Shown one piece after another: positions 20,406-32,269 of a DNA stretch of 64,000 nt. The notes beneath the pieces were generated by a model. The model worked only from the letters and a program-made list of their open reading frames with translations, searched no databases and had not been told where the DNA came from. The stretch's first letter is position 1; each line of letters starts with the position of its first letter. The position numbers were made by a program, and so were the translations under genes. Origin of the DNA: Pseudorasbora parva (taxonomy: Eukaryota > Chordata > Actinopteri > Cypriniformes > Gobionidae); NCBI RefSeq assembly GCF_024679245.1, contig NC_090182.1:34309047-34373046 (forward strand), read 5' to 3'.

Positions 20406-21290
20406 AAGCCTAGTTCAGACTCCACAATTTTCAAACTCGTCGGGTTACTGCTCTATTCACACTGCATGACTATCTGGGGTATCATTCAGTCACTGCTGTG
20501 TTCACACTGCACGATGGTTTGACGACAGAGGAGTTCACACTGCATGACTGAACAAGAGGAAGAATCGCCAACAACTCTCTCTCTCTCCGGTGCGCAAACT
20601 ACGTTTCCCAACTACACGTGCGATGTGCCGAGTAAACAACGCGAGATCACACGTGCGTCAGACCGGAGTTCTCGCGCGAGACTTTGTCAATGTGAATTGT
20701 TATTTAAAATGATAAACTGCACAACGTTTGCTTCAAACTGTATGTGCGCTGATTTGTGGAGAAAAAGAAAAAAGATTATGGTGGAAGAAATTGTTGGAGA
20801 GACAGAGGGAGCCAGGATTGTGTTCTGCAAAGACAGTTTGAGGTAAATAAACAATTTTGTAATGTGCTGCTGCTGTGGCTGGATGTGCAAATGTTTGGGC
20901 TTTGTTTCTGTTTGATAGAATTGTAAATATATCTATTAAAATACCGATATTCTGCTCTATAACTCCTCTCTGAACGTCCTGCTGCCCTGTATCTCACTCT
21001 TTCATTGGCTGTCGGTCATCGCCAATGTAATTTCCAGTCAGAACGCAGTTCACACAGCAAGAGTTTGAATCGCCGACAGGTCCAGATATTTAGCATGCCA
21101 AATATCTCACCGGCGTCTGCGACTCGTCGGCGATTCTCTCTGATCGCGTCTTTGATTATTCACACTGCGTGATTGTCACTCGCATGCACGAGCACCGATT
21201 TGCCTGTGATCTCGGGCATTTGTCGGCGATTTCGGAAAACCTGTCGGCAACTCAAAATCGGGGCAAAAATCGGGCAGTGTGAACTAGGCT
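20406..21290. mobile_element. Non-autonomous PIF/Harbinger-like element
   Basis: AGCCTAGTTCAGACT at the left and the complement of AGCCTAGTTCACACT at the right form inverted ends with TAA on both outer sides. TWA duplications are typical of PIF/Harbinger. Inside are repeated phrases such as TTCACACTGCATGACT and CGTCGGCGATT, again inverted between halves. No transposase is visible. Confidence 0.65.
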
Positions 21291-23066
21291 TAAGTTAACT
21301 GGAACCAGCTGATAATGTGAGCCTCACTAGATTCTGAGCGTTCTACGGGCTCGCACATAAATGCTTCAGTTCAGAGCAGTTCACAATAGATTGTGCACAT
21401 TCATGCCAAAGTGAATTCTTATTAATAATGACAATGTTTTCTTTATTGTGATTAATATTGTATGTCGTATTACACGCTTCACACAGAGGCCATCCGGATG
21501 GATCCTAGATGGCCTAAAAGGTTGCAGCCAAGTAAAGCAAACTCACATATCAGACTTTTCAAAGAGGGTTTATTATCACTGTGAATCCCTCGCACACATG
21601 GGGCAGTTAAACACTCCACTGAAAACAGCGTTACTAAACAGAAAAACAAACGGCAAAGAGTAACAGAAATTTAGAAAACGCATCCATGCGATGTTCACAG
21701 CTCGCCCTTCATCAACTACAGACTGCCCTCTCATCAGCGAGTGAGAGAAGATTATGTTCCGCCTTAAAGGAGCAGTGCCTAATTTAATGAGGTAAAGTAT
21801 CCGCTGAGGCTGCTTTAGGGACCGTCTGCAAATTCACAGTAACTCACCAAAAGGCTTTTTTACGTACCAAAGTTTGTAGTACATTCCTACTGGCCAGACT
21901 TACTACAGGTTAAAATAACTGGAGTAAAGCTGGCTTGACATGGTCATTCGATATCCGTGGATCTATGGACCATCTCTAAAGTTACATACAACTTATGTAT
22001 ATTGCTGAACAATTCTAATCAAATTTCTAATCATGTTTACGATTAGATGTTAAGACTATGTAATTGTTAAAAGCTGCGTTGTTTCATTTTAGCTTGTAAA
22101 CACAAATGAATGCGTTTGTTATAAAACCTGTGATTTCTGTCCCTCCATTTAAGTCCATTCCCAGTGCCGCGGGCATCATAAGTATTGACCCTAGGGCATC
22201 AAGACGGCCAGAGGTGGGACTGTCCATTCCTCTCAAACTTTGTATCAAAAAGATCTAATAACTATCATAAAAGCTTTGTAAAAATAAGTAATCGAGTGTC
22301 TAATCCAAATTTAAGTCTTCTGAAGAGACACAATGGCTTGATGAATATATTTAACACAACACACATACTGTAGTAAACATTGACGTTCAGATGATTGCGA
22401 GACGTGTGAAAACAACATGAGTACATGCAGAATAATTTTTTTTTGGTGAGCTAAACACTTACAGTTTTAGGAATAGTCATTTTGACAGGCTTTCTTGCAT
22501 TCAGAACTGTGACGGATTGCACTGATCAATTGAAGCGCGAGCGCTGCTGGAATGGCGATCCTCAATGTCAAAGCGCAAACATAATTTAAAGCGGCACTCC
22601 TTATATTGAAAGTGCAAACATCATTTAAATCACCAGATCATATTTTGGTTTAGTAGTATGGTTATTCAAAGCATTTTAGATGGTTATTTTTATATGTATC
22701 GTGCATTAGTAGCGGGAGAGGAGGTTCATAGCAACCGGGAGAGAATGCTGCCTACATTGAAAGAGTGAGTGACATTACTACATTAAACCACTATATATAA
22801 TGAAATATAATGTAAAATGATGCAATGGGGGAATATTTGTGGGTCCAGTTCATCAATAAGGTAAGTATCGTGGTTTATATCGACTCGTGACACAAGTGTA
22901 TCATTACACCCCTAGTATAAAGCTATTCAAAACATCATTCAATGTAAATTGTGATTGTCGTGTTAAATAATCGCAATTACAATTTCAGAGAGAAAATTTG
23001 GGTATTTATTTCAATAGGATACTGCATGGGCTCATACACAAAATATGCTAGATTTATGCCAAATTG
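21291..23066. other. Interval without recognisable gene
   Basis: Only short frames without domain motifs occur. Fragments resembling hAT-type ends (TAATCGCAATTACAATTT near 22967) are present but have no partner end I could pair. Confidence 0.45.
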
Positions 23067-23250
23067 GAGCTCAGTTTCTCTGGCTAATTTCACCACAGCT
23101 GCAGCAGTGCTGTTCCCTCTGCTCCCGCAGGAGCTCAGATTCTCTAGCTAATTTCTCCACTGCCGCAGCAGTGCTGTTCCCTCTGCTCCCGCAGGAGCTC
23201 ATACTCTCAAGCTAATTTCTCCACTGCCACAGCAGTGCTGTTCCCCCTGC
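23067..23250. repeat. Minisatellite, 64-bp unit, almost three copies
   Basis: Copies start at 23067, 23131 and 23195, each with GAGCTCA...CTAATTTC...GCAGCAGTGCTGTTCCC. The third is incomplete at its right end. Confidence 0.9.
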
Positions 23251-23307
23251 TCCTCGGTTCTGGTGGCTGTCCTCTGCTTCTTGCATTTTTGGGAGGTACT
23301 CTGGGTT

Positions 23308-23728
23308 CGGGCCAAATTCCGAGCCCAGAGCCCTCCCCCGGACAGCACGCCAAATATGCATAATCTTTACTCTATTTAATTTGATGTAAGTGTGAACTAG
23401 TGAAGTGCAATTTTTATTAACAACATTTCGGGAGGAGCATATGCAGATAATTAAACCTAATTAAACAAAAGTGGAGCATGCTCAGATAATTAAACCTAAC
23501 TAAACACAAGTGGAGCACATCAAGCTAAACAATGATACGAGGTGTGTATATATACAGCAGATTTACCTTATTTCATTGACCATTTTCATTTTAGCATCCC
23601 TCCACCACCCCATCTCGGGCCAAGTTCAGTTCGGGCCAAATTCCGAGTCCAGAGGCCTCCCCCGGACAGCACACCAAATACGCATAATCTTTACTCTATT
23701 TAATTTGATGTAAGTGTGAACTAGTGAA
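23308..23728. repeat. Direct repeat of about 100 bp, period about 320 bp
   Basis: 23308-23406 and 23628-23728 share CGGGCCAAATTCCGAG, CCCCCGGACAGCAC and CATAATCTTTACTCTATTTAA. Between them lies the GGAGCACAT...TATATATA...ACAGCAGATTTACC segment that is the empty version of the gypsy target site. Confidence 0.8.
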
Positions 23729-23754
23729 ATACTATAAACTATAATACTGATCTC

Positions 23755-23900
23755 CCAACATTGTCGCTCTGAATCATTAAAATAAGCTGATAACATCACT
23801 GTTTTCACCAGAACGACTGTACAGCCAAATGAAATTTTGTTGCAATATTGTCCGGTTTAACACTGTTAAGCTGCGAGCCTCTACATAGAGGGTATGTGGC
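23755..23900 (-). repeat. L2-like LINE tail fragment
   Basis: Reverse-complement match to the 3' tails at 56040-56190 and 4660-4770, including CAGAACGACTGTACAGCC and TTGTTGCAATATTGTCC. Confidence 0.65.
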
Positions 23901-23999
23901 TTATTTAAGGGCAAAAATTGTCCAGATACAGTTTTACAGGTCCATTTACAACCCTAGAAATTGTCCCTAGGATGTAATGCTCTGTTTTTGCCTTATTTG

Positions 24000-24640
24000 G
24001 AAGGGTCGTGAATATTAATGTTGAGCTCTGCTCTAATTGGCTTATTTCAGCAGCTCACAGCAGTTCAGTTGTTTAGTTGTTCAGCGAAGCGGCTCATGAG
24101 TCCTGACCATAGACTGTAAAAAAATGTGGACGTAGTATCCGTGTCGTCACCCATAGGATTCTGATAAGCTGTTCTGAAGCTTAAAGTAGGGGCGAGCTGG
24201 GCGTTGCCATCTTGTGAGGGAGTCATCAGGTGTCATTCCCGGATAACAGAAAATGGGCAAAAAGGCAGGATGTGGGCAGAGCTTAGGTGACGCAATGACT
24301 ATAGACGGCGGATAAATGGCTATCCACCTGTAACCACGCCCTTAATTATGCAGAACTTTAAGGCTTTATATAACGTAAACGAATGAGTCATGAAGGTCAA
24401 AATTATCCGTATAGGCAAAAACCACAATTTGTACCAGGCTGTAAAAAAAATGTTCTGCTGTAAAGTTGGGCATTTTAATATGGGGCTCAATGAGATTCTG
24501 CTCCCTTCTGGAGCCGGCCTCTAGTGGCCAGTTGAGGAATTGCAGTTTACATTACTTCCGTATTGGCTTCAAGAGCGATCGTGGGAGGTTGCCGCCTGGT
24601 CCTGACAGAACACAGACCGACTGAATGACACTTTAAGCAG
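24000..24640. other. Repeat-like sequence, no gene
   Basis: The 24110-24560 text with CATAGACTGTAAAAAAATGTGGACG and CTCTAGTGGCCA looks like a dispersed fish repeat, but no second copy or terminus in the window proves it. Confidence 0.3.
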
Positions 24641-24644
24641 AACA

Positions 24645-24952
24645 TCTCAAATGGAGATTGCTAAAAGGCAGCTTACTTGTTTATTGGTGCTTTCAGATAA
24701 TCCGCACGCAAGAAAGAGAGAGCTTGCCTACTTGGTTGCCAGATTTCAGTAATTTAAATCCCCCAAATACAGCTTTTCTGTGAAAAGAACCCATATACTA
24801 TCCTGTGTTTTACATAAACATGTCCAATCTGGCAATCATATGCACGCAAGCTCTCTTTCGCATGCGGATGATCTGAAAACACAATTTTTTTATGGCTGCA
24901 TAGGCTGCATTTTAGCAATCGCCATTTGAGATGTTCTGCTTAAAGTTTGTTA
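24645..24952. repeat. Long imperfect inverted repeat
   Basis: The left arm (about 24645-24760) and right arm (about 24825-24952) are complementary: both carry TTTAAGCAGAACATCTCAAA, GATTGCTAAAA, a TCAGAT.ATCCGCA.GC segment, AGAGAGCTTGC and TTGCCAGATT. The loop is about 65 bp. It may be a palindromic transposon remnant. Confidence 0.75.
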
Positions 24953-25249
24953 GAAGGGTCGAGTGAACGATCTGTAAGCAACGGTTGTATTTTGTAATAC
25001 AAAATAATATTAACCTTTGTCATTAGACACACTATTTAGTTTTGTATGGTACTTAGAGTTTCCTGTTGTTACTGTACTGGCATCTTGCGTCATCTAGACA
25101 ATGTGGTCTCTCTAACTTTCAATTTAATCAGAAATTGTTAAAACAGCTAGTCAATAAGTGGACAAATTACTTACTGCTTGCAGGAATATAGTTGCCCCTT
25201 TTCTGAAGTATTGCATCCTTCATATCATTGTAACAACAATGACTTATGA

Positions 25250-26960
25250 GTTTAATGTCTCGGGGAATAATTAACTCAAAAGGGATTTAATATTCAATAT
25301 TCATGAATTTATGAATATAATTTGCTAGTCGTTCATTACGTATTAAAATTTTCCGATTGGGAAAATTGTTTAATTAAATACAAGTAACCCTTTACGGAAT
25401 TGCTTGAAATTATCCTACTAAGTTTGTCCTGCAAATTAGTTATAGACTTTTCAAATCAATTCTCAATAAGGGATTACTGCTTTACGAGTGCATAAGAAAC
25501 ATTAACTTTACTGATCAGGACAAGTTCAATATTTCAAATGGTCATACAGTTTACTTTACTAACATAGTAGCATAAGCAGTTAGGTAACGTTAGATCGTAA
25601 GTTTCATTGACTTTGTGTATGTGGGAGAACAACAGACTCAACTCAATTAAATGTCTTTTGGAGGTTTAATAAACACAGACTAAAAATAACACTACGATTC
25701 ACACAGAAAGTACACACTAAATATGCATCAAGAGAGTAAAAATATAGATAGTAACGAAAGAATACATAAACGAGAATAATGAATAGAGTAAAATTAGAGA
25801 GATAAAAGAGAGAGAGAGATGGGACAAAGACTTAGGGATAAGAAGCAGCTTTCCTTCAGTTCATCAAATACAACCTTCACGGAGTTAACTTGTCCCAACG
25901 GGAAAATAACACACCCTCTTAACAGCAGTTTGAATTTGGAAAATAAGAATACTTGCTTTCGTTTTGGTTTCGTTTTGGGTTCTCGCGTGTGTGCGTGTGT
26001 TCCGAGTTCAAATGTCCTGCGTGTCCGGCGGTTCTTTCCGAGGTCGAGAGGGAAGCAGCTGGTTGCTCTAGCGATGCTTCGTGTTCTCCTCCTGAAGAAG
26101 GCCCTTGGGGCTAGTAAGTTGATGAAGCGAGGAGAAAAGGATTGTTGAAGATCGGATTGTAGAAGAGAAGATTTTTGGAAGAGCTGAGGCCTGCTGGCCC
26201 CATAGTGTGGTGGGCCTCGGTTTCTGGTCCCACACAGCACATGGCTCTGTATATGGAGCCCCTCCCTGCTTGGAGGGACGTGTTGGTTCAGCCAGCCAGA
26301 GAAGGGAAGAGGGCAAGAGCTGAGAAGTAAGAGAGAGCGAGGGCATCCGAGCACATCCCTTTTAAGGGTCTGGAAGTAGTCCCACCCTCCAGGGTTAGAC
26401 TTAACCAATGAGATTGTTGGGATTTCCAGGCGGGAAATTCCTCAGCAGATTTTATGGCTCTTTGTTCCAAGGCTCGAATCAGTGGGTCTCTGACCATTCA
26501 TATTCTAATTAATGCAACAAACACACTGCATTTTCTGAATAAGTGATATACATGGAAGTGTAAGTCGCGAAGTGAGCATTAATTTGATAGGAGACATGAC
26601 ATATATGAGGTTACCTGAACTAGTAAGTTGTTAAGACAAAGACAAAAAGATGCAAAATACCATACAGAATAAACATTTTACAAGACAGTTATGTGTTTAC
26701 ATATAATGTCCTGGGGTGCATGTTCATTTATAGATGGTTTGTCTATAATTTGAGGCAAAAGCATGTATTTTACAAGGTTTAACTCTCTGTGTATGAGACT
26801 TTTCATGTGGCCAAATTCTTTTGGGCCGTAAAACTTCTTATCAGATGGTTTCCAGGGTAACGGAGAATCTTTCTCTGTTGTGTTGGGGGAAGGTCTGTTA
26901 CTAAGCACAAAGCATTCAAAACATATTTGTTAAATGTAACTGGCGATTGTGTGTTTGATT
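25250..26960. mobile_element. Unclassified insert-like block with GC-rich core
   Basis: AT-rich flanks surround a GC-richer core (about 25980-26450), followed by a segment with CCCACCCTCCAGGGTTAGAC and GGCGGGAAATTCC. The insert at 10413-12258 has the same order of composition blocks and similar phrases (CCAATCCAGAGGG, GAGCGGGAAAAATT). A 204-codon open stretch on the minus strand (26408-25794) has no recognised domain. Borders are not resolved. Confidence 0.35.
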
Positions 26961-27016
26961 CGCCTGAGTCGCTACATCATAATGTGTGTCCGAGCTGCCG
27001 TTTTTGCTATCCTTAA

Positions 27017-28412
27017 AGGGGGGGTGAAACACTCAGTTTCAGTCAATCTCATGTCAATCTTGAGTACCTATAGAGTAGTATTGCATCCTTCATATCTCCG
27101 AAAAGTCTTTAGTTTTATTATATTTATAAAAGAAATATAGGCTGTACCAAGTCTTTCCGGAAAAAAATGAGCGGCTGGAGACGTATCGTGTGGGCGGAGC
27201 TAAAGAATGACAAGCGCGCAGCTACAGCATGAGAGCTTCTGAAAGCTGACATCCTCAAGCGTGGAGAAGAAAACGTTACCCTAATAAATGGCTATCAATC
27301 AGAATCAACTAATACATGGACGTAGAGGCAGATCCATAATCAGATCCGGAGGCTGAAATAAATTGAACAGGAGAAGCAACAACATCAGGATGTCCGTCTC
27401 TGTGGTATGTACTGTATTTAGTGGTAAACATTACACCTTGTGTGTGTTTACTCGCAGTTTATGATATCATGATTCAGTTTATGGACTATTGTATGCGACT
27501 AAACCATAGCTGTAGCCAGCAAAACGGTTTTGCACGTCTAATGTAACGTTATACATAGAACAACAATGGAGTAACCGTTAGCGCATTTGAATGACGAAGC
27601 ACGCTCTGTGAGAACGCTAGGTTTATGTTTGGGTGGTTTTACTGACACCTATAACGTTAGTGGTCAGCTAAACAAAGGTATTTAAACACACACCATAGAT
27701 CGCATGCTCCATTGATAAATTAACTATACACTGATGTTTACTCACGCGACGATAGCCAACAACATAGACATTTGAAGCCGTTTAACTCACCGCCTGTTTC
27801 CAAAGCAGGACCGAACCTTTATCGCTGGGACCGCTCCGTCAAAAATACACTTCTTTGGTATGATTTGGTGAAGTCCTGTGACAGCATTGACCGTGGAGAT
27901 CCGCAATGTTATGAAGCTTCCCGTCATTTCTGAGTTCAAATCGGTTCAAATGCAGCGCTGCCTTCCCGGAATGCTGTGCTGAAGCGTTGAAGTCGCTTGA
28001 TGTCACCCATAGGAATAAAGTGGAGCACGGCACAGACTATAACGACATAATTGTTTACAGACGAGTGGATCTGCAGCTGAAGGAGTGTTTATGGGCGTGC
28101 ATTTCCTCTCTTGCTCTAGTCACGCACACGCGCACCCTACCAGTAGTCACGCACACGCATGCGCGCACCCTACCAGGAGAAGAGCCCGTACGGCCCACAA
28201 GGACCTTCCGCTCTGTTCACGTCAAGCCGACCCATACTCGAAAATAACTCTCCGAAACTTGTGAGAAACCGGAAGGAGTATTTTTGACACAGAAATACTC
28301 CATCAAACGTCCAACATTAGTTTTTGAAACTTTGTTAAAGACTTGGATTCCCATCCTAAACATAGACAGTGTAAAAAGCTCAGTATGCATGAAACAGCAT
28401 TTCACCCCCCCT
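27017..28412. mobile_element. TTAA-flanked DNA element A, complete copy 2
   Basis: 1396 bp bounded by TTAA at 27013-27016 and 28413-28416. Terminal inverted repeats AGGGGGGGTGAAA are perfect for 13 bp. The interior shows no transposase, so it is non-autonomous. It is the full-length reference for the truncated copy at the window start. Kolobok-like assignment rests on TTAA plus AGGG ends. Confidence 0.8.
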
Positions 28413-28499
28413 TTAAGTGTCGTTTGATGATTCGGCTCCGTCAGTTCCGCATGACAATGAACATGTTTGGACAGATCCAAATGTTGGGGGCATGCATAT

Positions 28500-29670
28500 A
28501 AATAATCCCCAACGCTTGTGTCACGGTTGGGTTTATGTTGAGAAACACTTTTTTTCCCGTGGTGTTTTTGTTTTAACGAGATTTACATAAATAGGAGGAG
28601 GCAATGGTGCTTGAGACACACATACTTTTTACTCTTTAATAACTTAAAAATACAAATTATAATAGTAATAAACCATCCATCCATTCTCCAAACCACTTAT
28701 CGTTATAATATTATAATAATACAAAAATAAACATTTAAATTAATAATATCTCGAATAGTTATTAGTAATTCAGATTTATCTATTTTATTGGTACTACTGG
28801 GTATTAATTTATAATTATTGATAATTGATACATTGCTCTATTTTATTAGTACTATTACATATCCATTTATCTCTGTTATAGATTTCATGTTTCATGTTTC
28901 ATGAAGAACATGGCTGGTGACAGATGAATGTGAAAGTTGAGCGATCATCATCACTCGGCCTGTCGTGATCTGCCCGGCCTGGTAATTCACCATTTGTGTA
29001 TCTTGAGTTGCCCCGTGCGACCGTTTCCAATAGCCTGTTGTTATGTTTTGTCAAGACATGGAACTCTCTAAGAGGGGTGAGGTGTGAAGAGACAGTATTG
29101 TACATGTGAAATGTGCCTGAACGCTGGGGCATCAGAAGGATTTAGGGTTATTTCCTGTACTGGGTCCAGCGAGAGAAAAAATTTAGCCCTTAGGTAGGCT
29201 GTCACTGTGTAATGCAGCCTGAGAAAAATATAAATCAGACTTCCTTTGTACAGCCCCAGGGTGTACAAATGAGTTGTGCTGCTTTAGTGAGATAAAGAAA
29301 ACAGTTTGAGAGTTGGCATAAGTGATTGTCCAATGTTCAAACAGAGAGAGTCTTTGTGCTTTCAGCTGTAATGAATTGATTTAGGCATAACAGTGCTGAC
29401 CCCAACATCTTGAAACACTTTACCCAAAGCACGTACAATTTATTGATTTTTTTTATTGCTCTTTTGCATTTGAAATGAAGTTACATGTAATTTGTTTTAC
29501 ACAATACAACGTTAAGTATCTTTACAGTCAGAGTAAACACAGAAGCAATTTTCTTGTGAAGCAGAATTGCTGAATTAAAGTTTGTAAAGATATATACATT
29601 AGCTTTAAAAAAAATGTTCAAAATGTTTAAATTAGTCTTTGATTCTGTAACACTTAGAAGAAGTATCTGT
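28500..29670. other. Interval without recognisable gene
   Basis: AT-rich, with a CCATCCATCCATTCTCCAAACC segment near 28673 that is a frequent fish repeat motif. No exon or RNA gene is supported. Confidence 0.4.
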
Positions 29671-29675
29671 GTGTT

Positions 29676-30022
29676 AAAGGATATGGAGTTGGTCTGCCTT
29701 TTGCAGCTATAACAGCTTCAACTCTTCTGGGAAGGCTTTCCACAAGTTTTAGGAGTGTTTATGGGAATTTTTGACCATTCTTCTAGAAATGCATTTGTGA
29801 GGTCAGGTACTGATGTTGGATGAGAAGGCCTGGCTTGCAGTCTTCACTCTAATTCATTCCAAAAGCATTCTACTGGGTTGAGATCTGGATTCTGTGCAGG
29901 CCAGTCATGAGTGTAATATGTCCCGACCATTTCTTTACATACACTGTGGCCATGGAATCGATTGGAATGCCTGAATTCAATGATTTGGAGGGGTGTCCCA
30001 ATACTTTTGGCAATATAGATAT
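29676..30022 (-). repeat. Dispersed DNA-transposon-like repeat
   Basis: Contains GGTGTCCCAATACTTTTGGCAATATAG at the right end and the GGAAGGCTTTCCACAAGTTTTAGGAGTG phrase, familiar from abundant fish non-autonomous DNA repeats. On the minus strand a short frame reads DWPAQNPDLNPVECFWNEL, the conserved Tc1/mariner transposase block that precedes the last catalytic residue. So this is a deleted Tc1-like relative. Confidence 0.65.
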
Positions 30023-30039
30023 CCATATTCCATTTTTAA

Positions 30040-31810
30040 CAATAAATAGTCCTATTTGAATTAAAGACTATATTTTTGATGATCTTAAAATCAAAATAAA
30101 CCTTATCACCTCAGTTATGAATTGGTCCCACATCAACTACTCATTCTTGCCCCAGCTGTGATTAATGATAATGCAATTTTACAAGTGCAGACAATGTGTG
30201 ACCTGCAGTTCTGTGAGTAATTACAGGAAATAAATTAAACGATGAGGATGCCCTTGGATGGTCGAACACCTGCCAAACACAATGACAACACTTCCTTCGC
30301 CTTTCCTTGTGAATCCTCTGGTTTCTTTCAAGGCATTAAAGAGGGTTTTATCTGTGTGAATGGCTATATGGAACTTTCTGTAATCGTCAGCATGCTTCTC
30401 CCGAATGGCTCACCTTGGACGATAAGTATCTGTGTTATAGTTTGAGGTATTCTGGATGTCTGTTGAGACTTCAGAGGTGGTCCGAAGGAAAAGATGAACA
30501 GGTAAAGATTGTAAAAGCACAGCCCTCGTGTTTTTCACAGATGTCCCACATGTGAAAAGCTTTGATGACCCTGATTTCATCCCGGGCTTTCATGATGTCA
30601 GCGGGGCTGTAGAAAGATTCCTTTCCTCTAAGGCAGCTTGGCAGGATGTGTAAAGAAAGACAACACCAAGATTAAGCTGCTTTTGTCATGGTTCTGTTGC
30701 AGACTTTAAAGGCTTTGGCTCAGGTCCCATCTCGTATATACTTTTTTTGTCCCTCCTCTCGCTCTCTGCATCTTTCTCTTTTTGTATGCAAGGTAAACAT
30801 TTAAGGAAAGCCACTGGCAACCAGTTTTCAGATGGAGTGTTTTTATTTTCGCTCTTTCAAATGGCAGCTTTGTTGTTGATCAGGCCATTATGACTGTTTG
30901 AAAAAGGAGGAAAGCAAACAGAGGGTTCATTCTATGAAAGGAACTGCCAGGTATTCCCAGGTGTTGGCCTTATATACGCTCACGTTTACTCTGTCTCATT
31001 GAAGACGCTAACTCGTCGCTACATGAGGAAAAACGTGCAGAATGAAGCAATTGAGCAGCACCGGTAGTGCTTTGAAATCTGTTTGGTACTGTAGCTTCCT
31101 GATTACACCAGGGGTGCGTTCTACTTCGCTTTTGGACACGCTCGCAAACTTCCCTAAGCACTTCCCTTGTGTGAATCTCTGCCACCGTTTTGAAGTGAGC
31201 TCCACTTTGTCAAGTGGGCAAGGGAAGTTAATGTCCCTCGTCCCCTCGATTTTGACAGAAGGAGTAAGTACTCCAAAGTACCTTTTCCCACAATTCAACT
31301 TGAATGTGCCATCACAGCAGATCATGCTTAAGTTTAGTGTATGATATGTGTATTGTATATCATAATAAATAATAATACATTTTTCTTGAGTAGCAGATCA
31401 GCATACTATAATGATTTTTGAAGGATCATGTGACACTGAAGAATGATGCTGAAAATTCAGCTTTGATCACAGCAATAAATTACATTTTAAAATATAATAG
31501 AAAACACTAAATTTAAATTTAAATATTTCACAATATTGCTGTTCTTACTGTATTTTTGATTAAATAAATGTAAAGTTTCTTTCAAAAAAATCCAAATCTT
31601 ACTGACCCAATGTTTTGAATGGTTGTATACGTAATTACACCATTTAAGAGTATAATGAAATGTTAGCATCTGCTACAGTATTTATGATTTATATAACATC
31701 TTTCATATTACACTTTCAAATATAAAAACACTAATGAAGAAATATCTATGAATGGTTTAAAAATAATCTCACACATTCTGTACTAAATGTAATATTATTT
31801 AATATAATTA
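30040..31810. other. Interval without recognisable gene
   Basis: Short frames only. The stretch 31040-31330 is open for about 100 codons on both strands but shows no domain, and its text resembles repeat sequence. Confidence 0.4.
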
Positions 31811-31813
31811 ATA

Positions 31814-32086
31814 ATGGTAAATGGACTGCATTTATATAGCGCTTTTAACAGACCCTATGGCCATCCAAAGCGTTTTACATTTTGCCTCACATTCACCCAT
31901 TCATACACCGACGGCGATGTCAGGCTTGTAAGGCGCCATCCAGCTCATCGGGAGCAGTTGGGGTTAGGTGTCTTGCTCACGGACACCTCGACACTTGGTC
32001 AGGTGGAACCGGGGATTGAACCACCAACCTTCTGGTTTGTAGACAAACTACATGAACCACTGAGCCACTGCCGCCCCAGTAATAAG
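31814..32086 (+). repeat. Dispersed retroposon-like repeat
   Basis: Begins AATGGTAAATGGACTGCATTTATATAGCGC and ends near TGAACCACTGAGCCACTGCCGCCCC, a familiar fish interspersed repeat layout. It lies just beyond the inferred 3' end of fgfrl1. A 99-codon frame across it is not a gene. Confidence 0.6.
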
Positions 32087-32269
32087 AAATTTGTAAATTG
32101 GTTATGTTTTTAAAAACATTTTGCCACTTCAAAAACAGTGGGTATAAAATTTCTAAGACAATTTCTAATTCTAAGACAGATTTTATGGAATTCCAAATTA
32201 AAAATATATAAACTGTTAAGTTTGTAACCACATTTTCATGACATGACAGTCACAGAAATGTACACATAC

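Noticed and set aside
31008..31344. About 100-codon frames on both strands
   Set aside because: No domain, no splice context, and both strands equally open, which is typical of repeat sequence.
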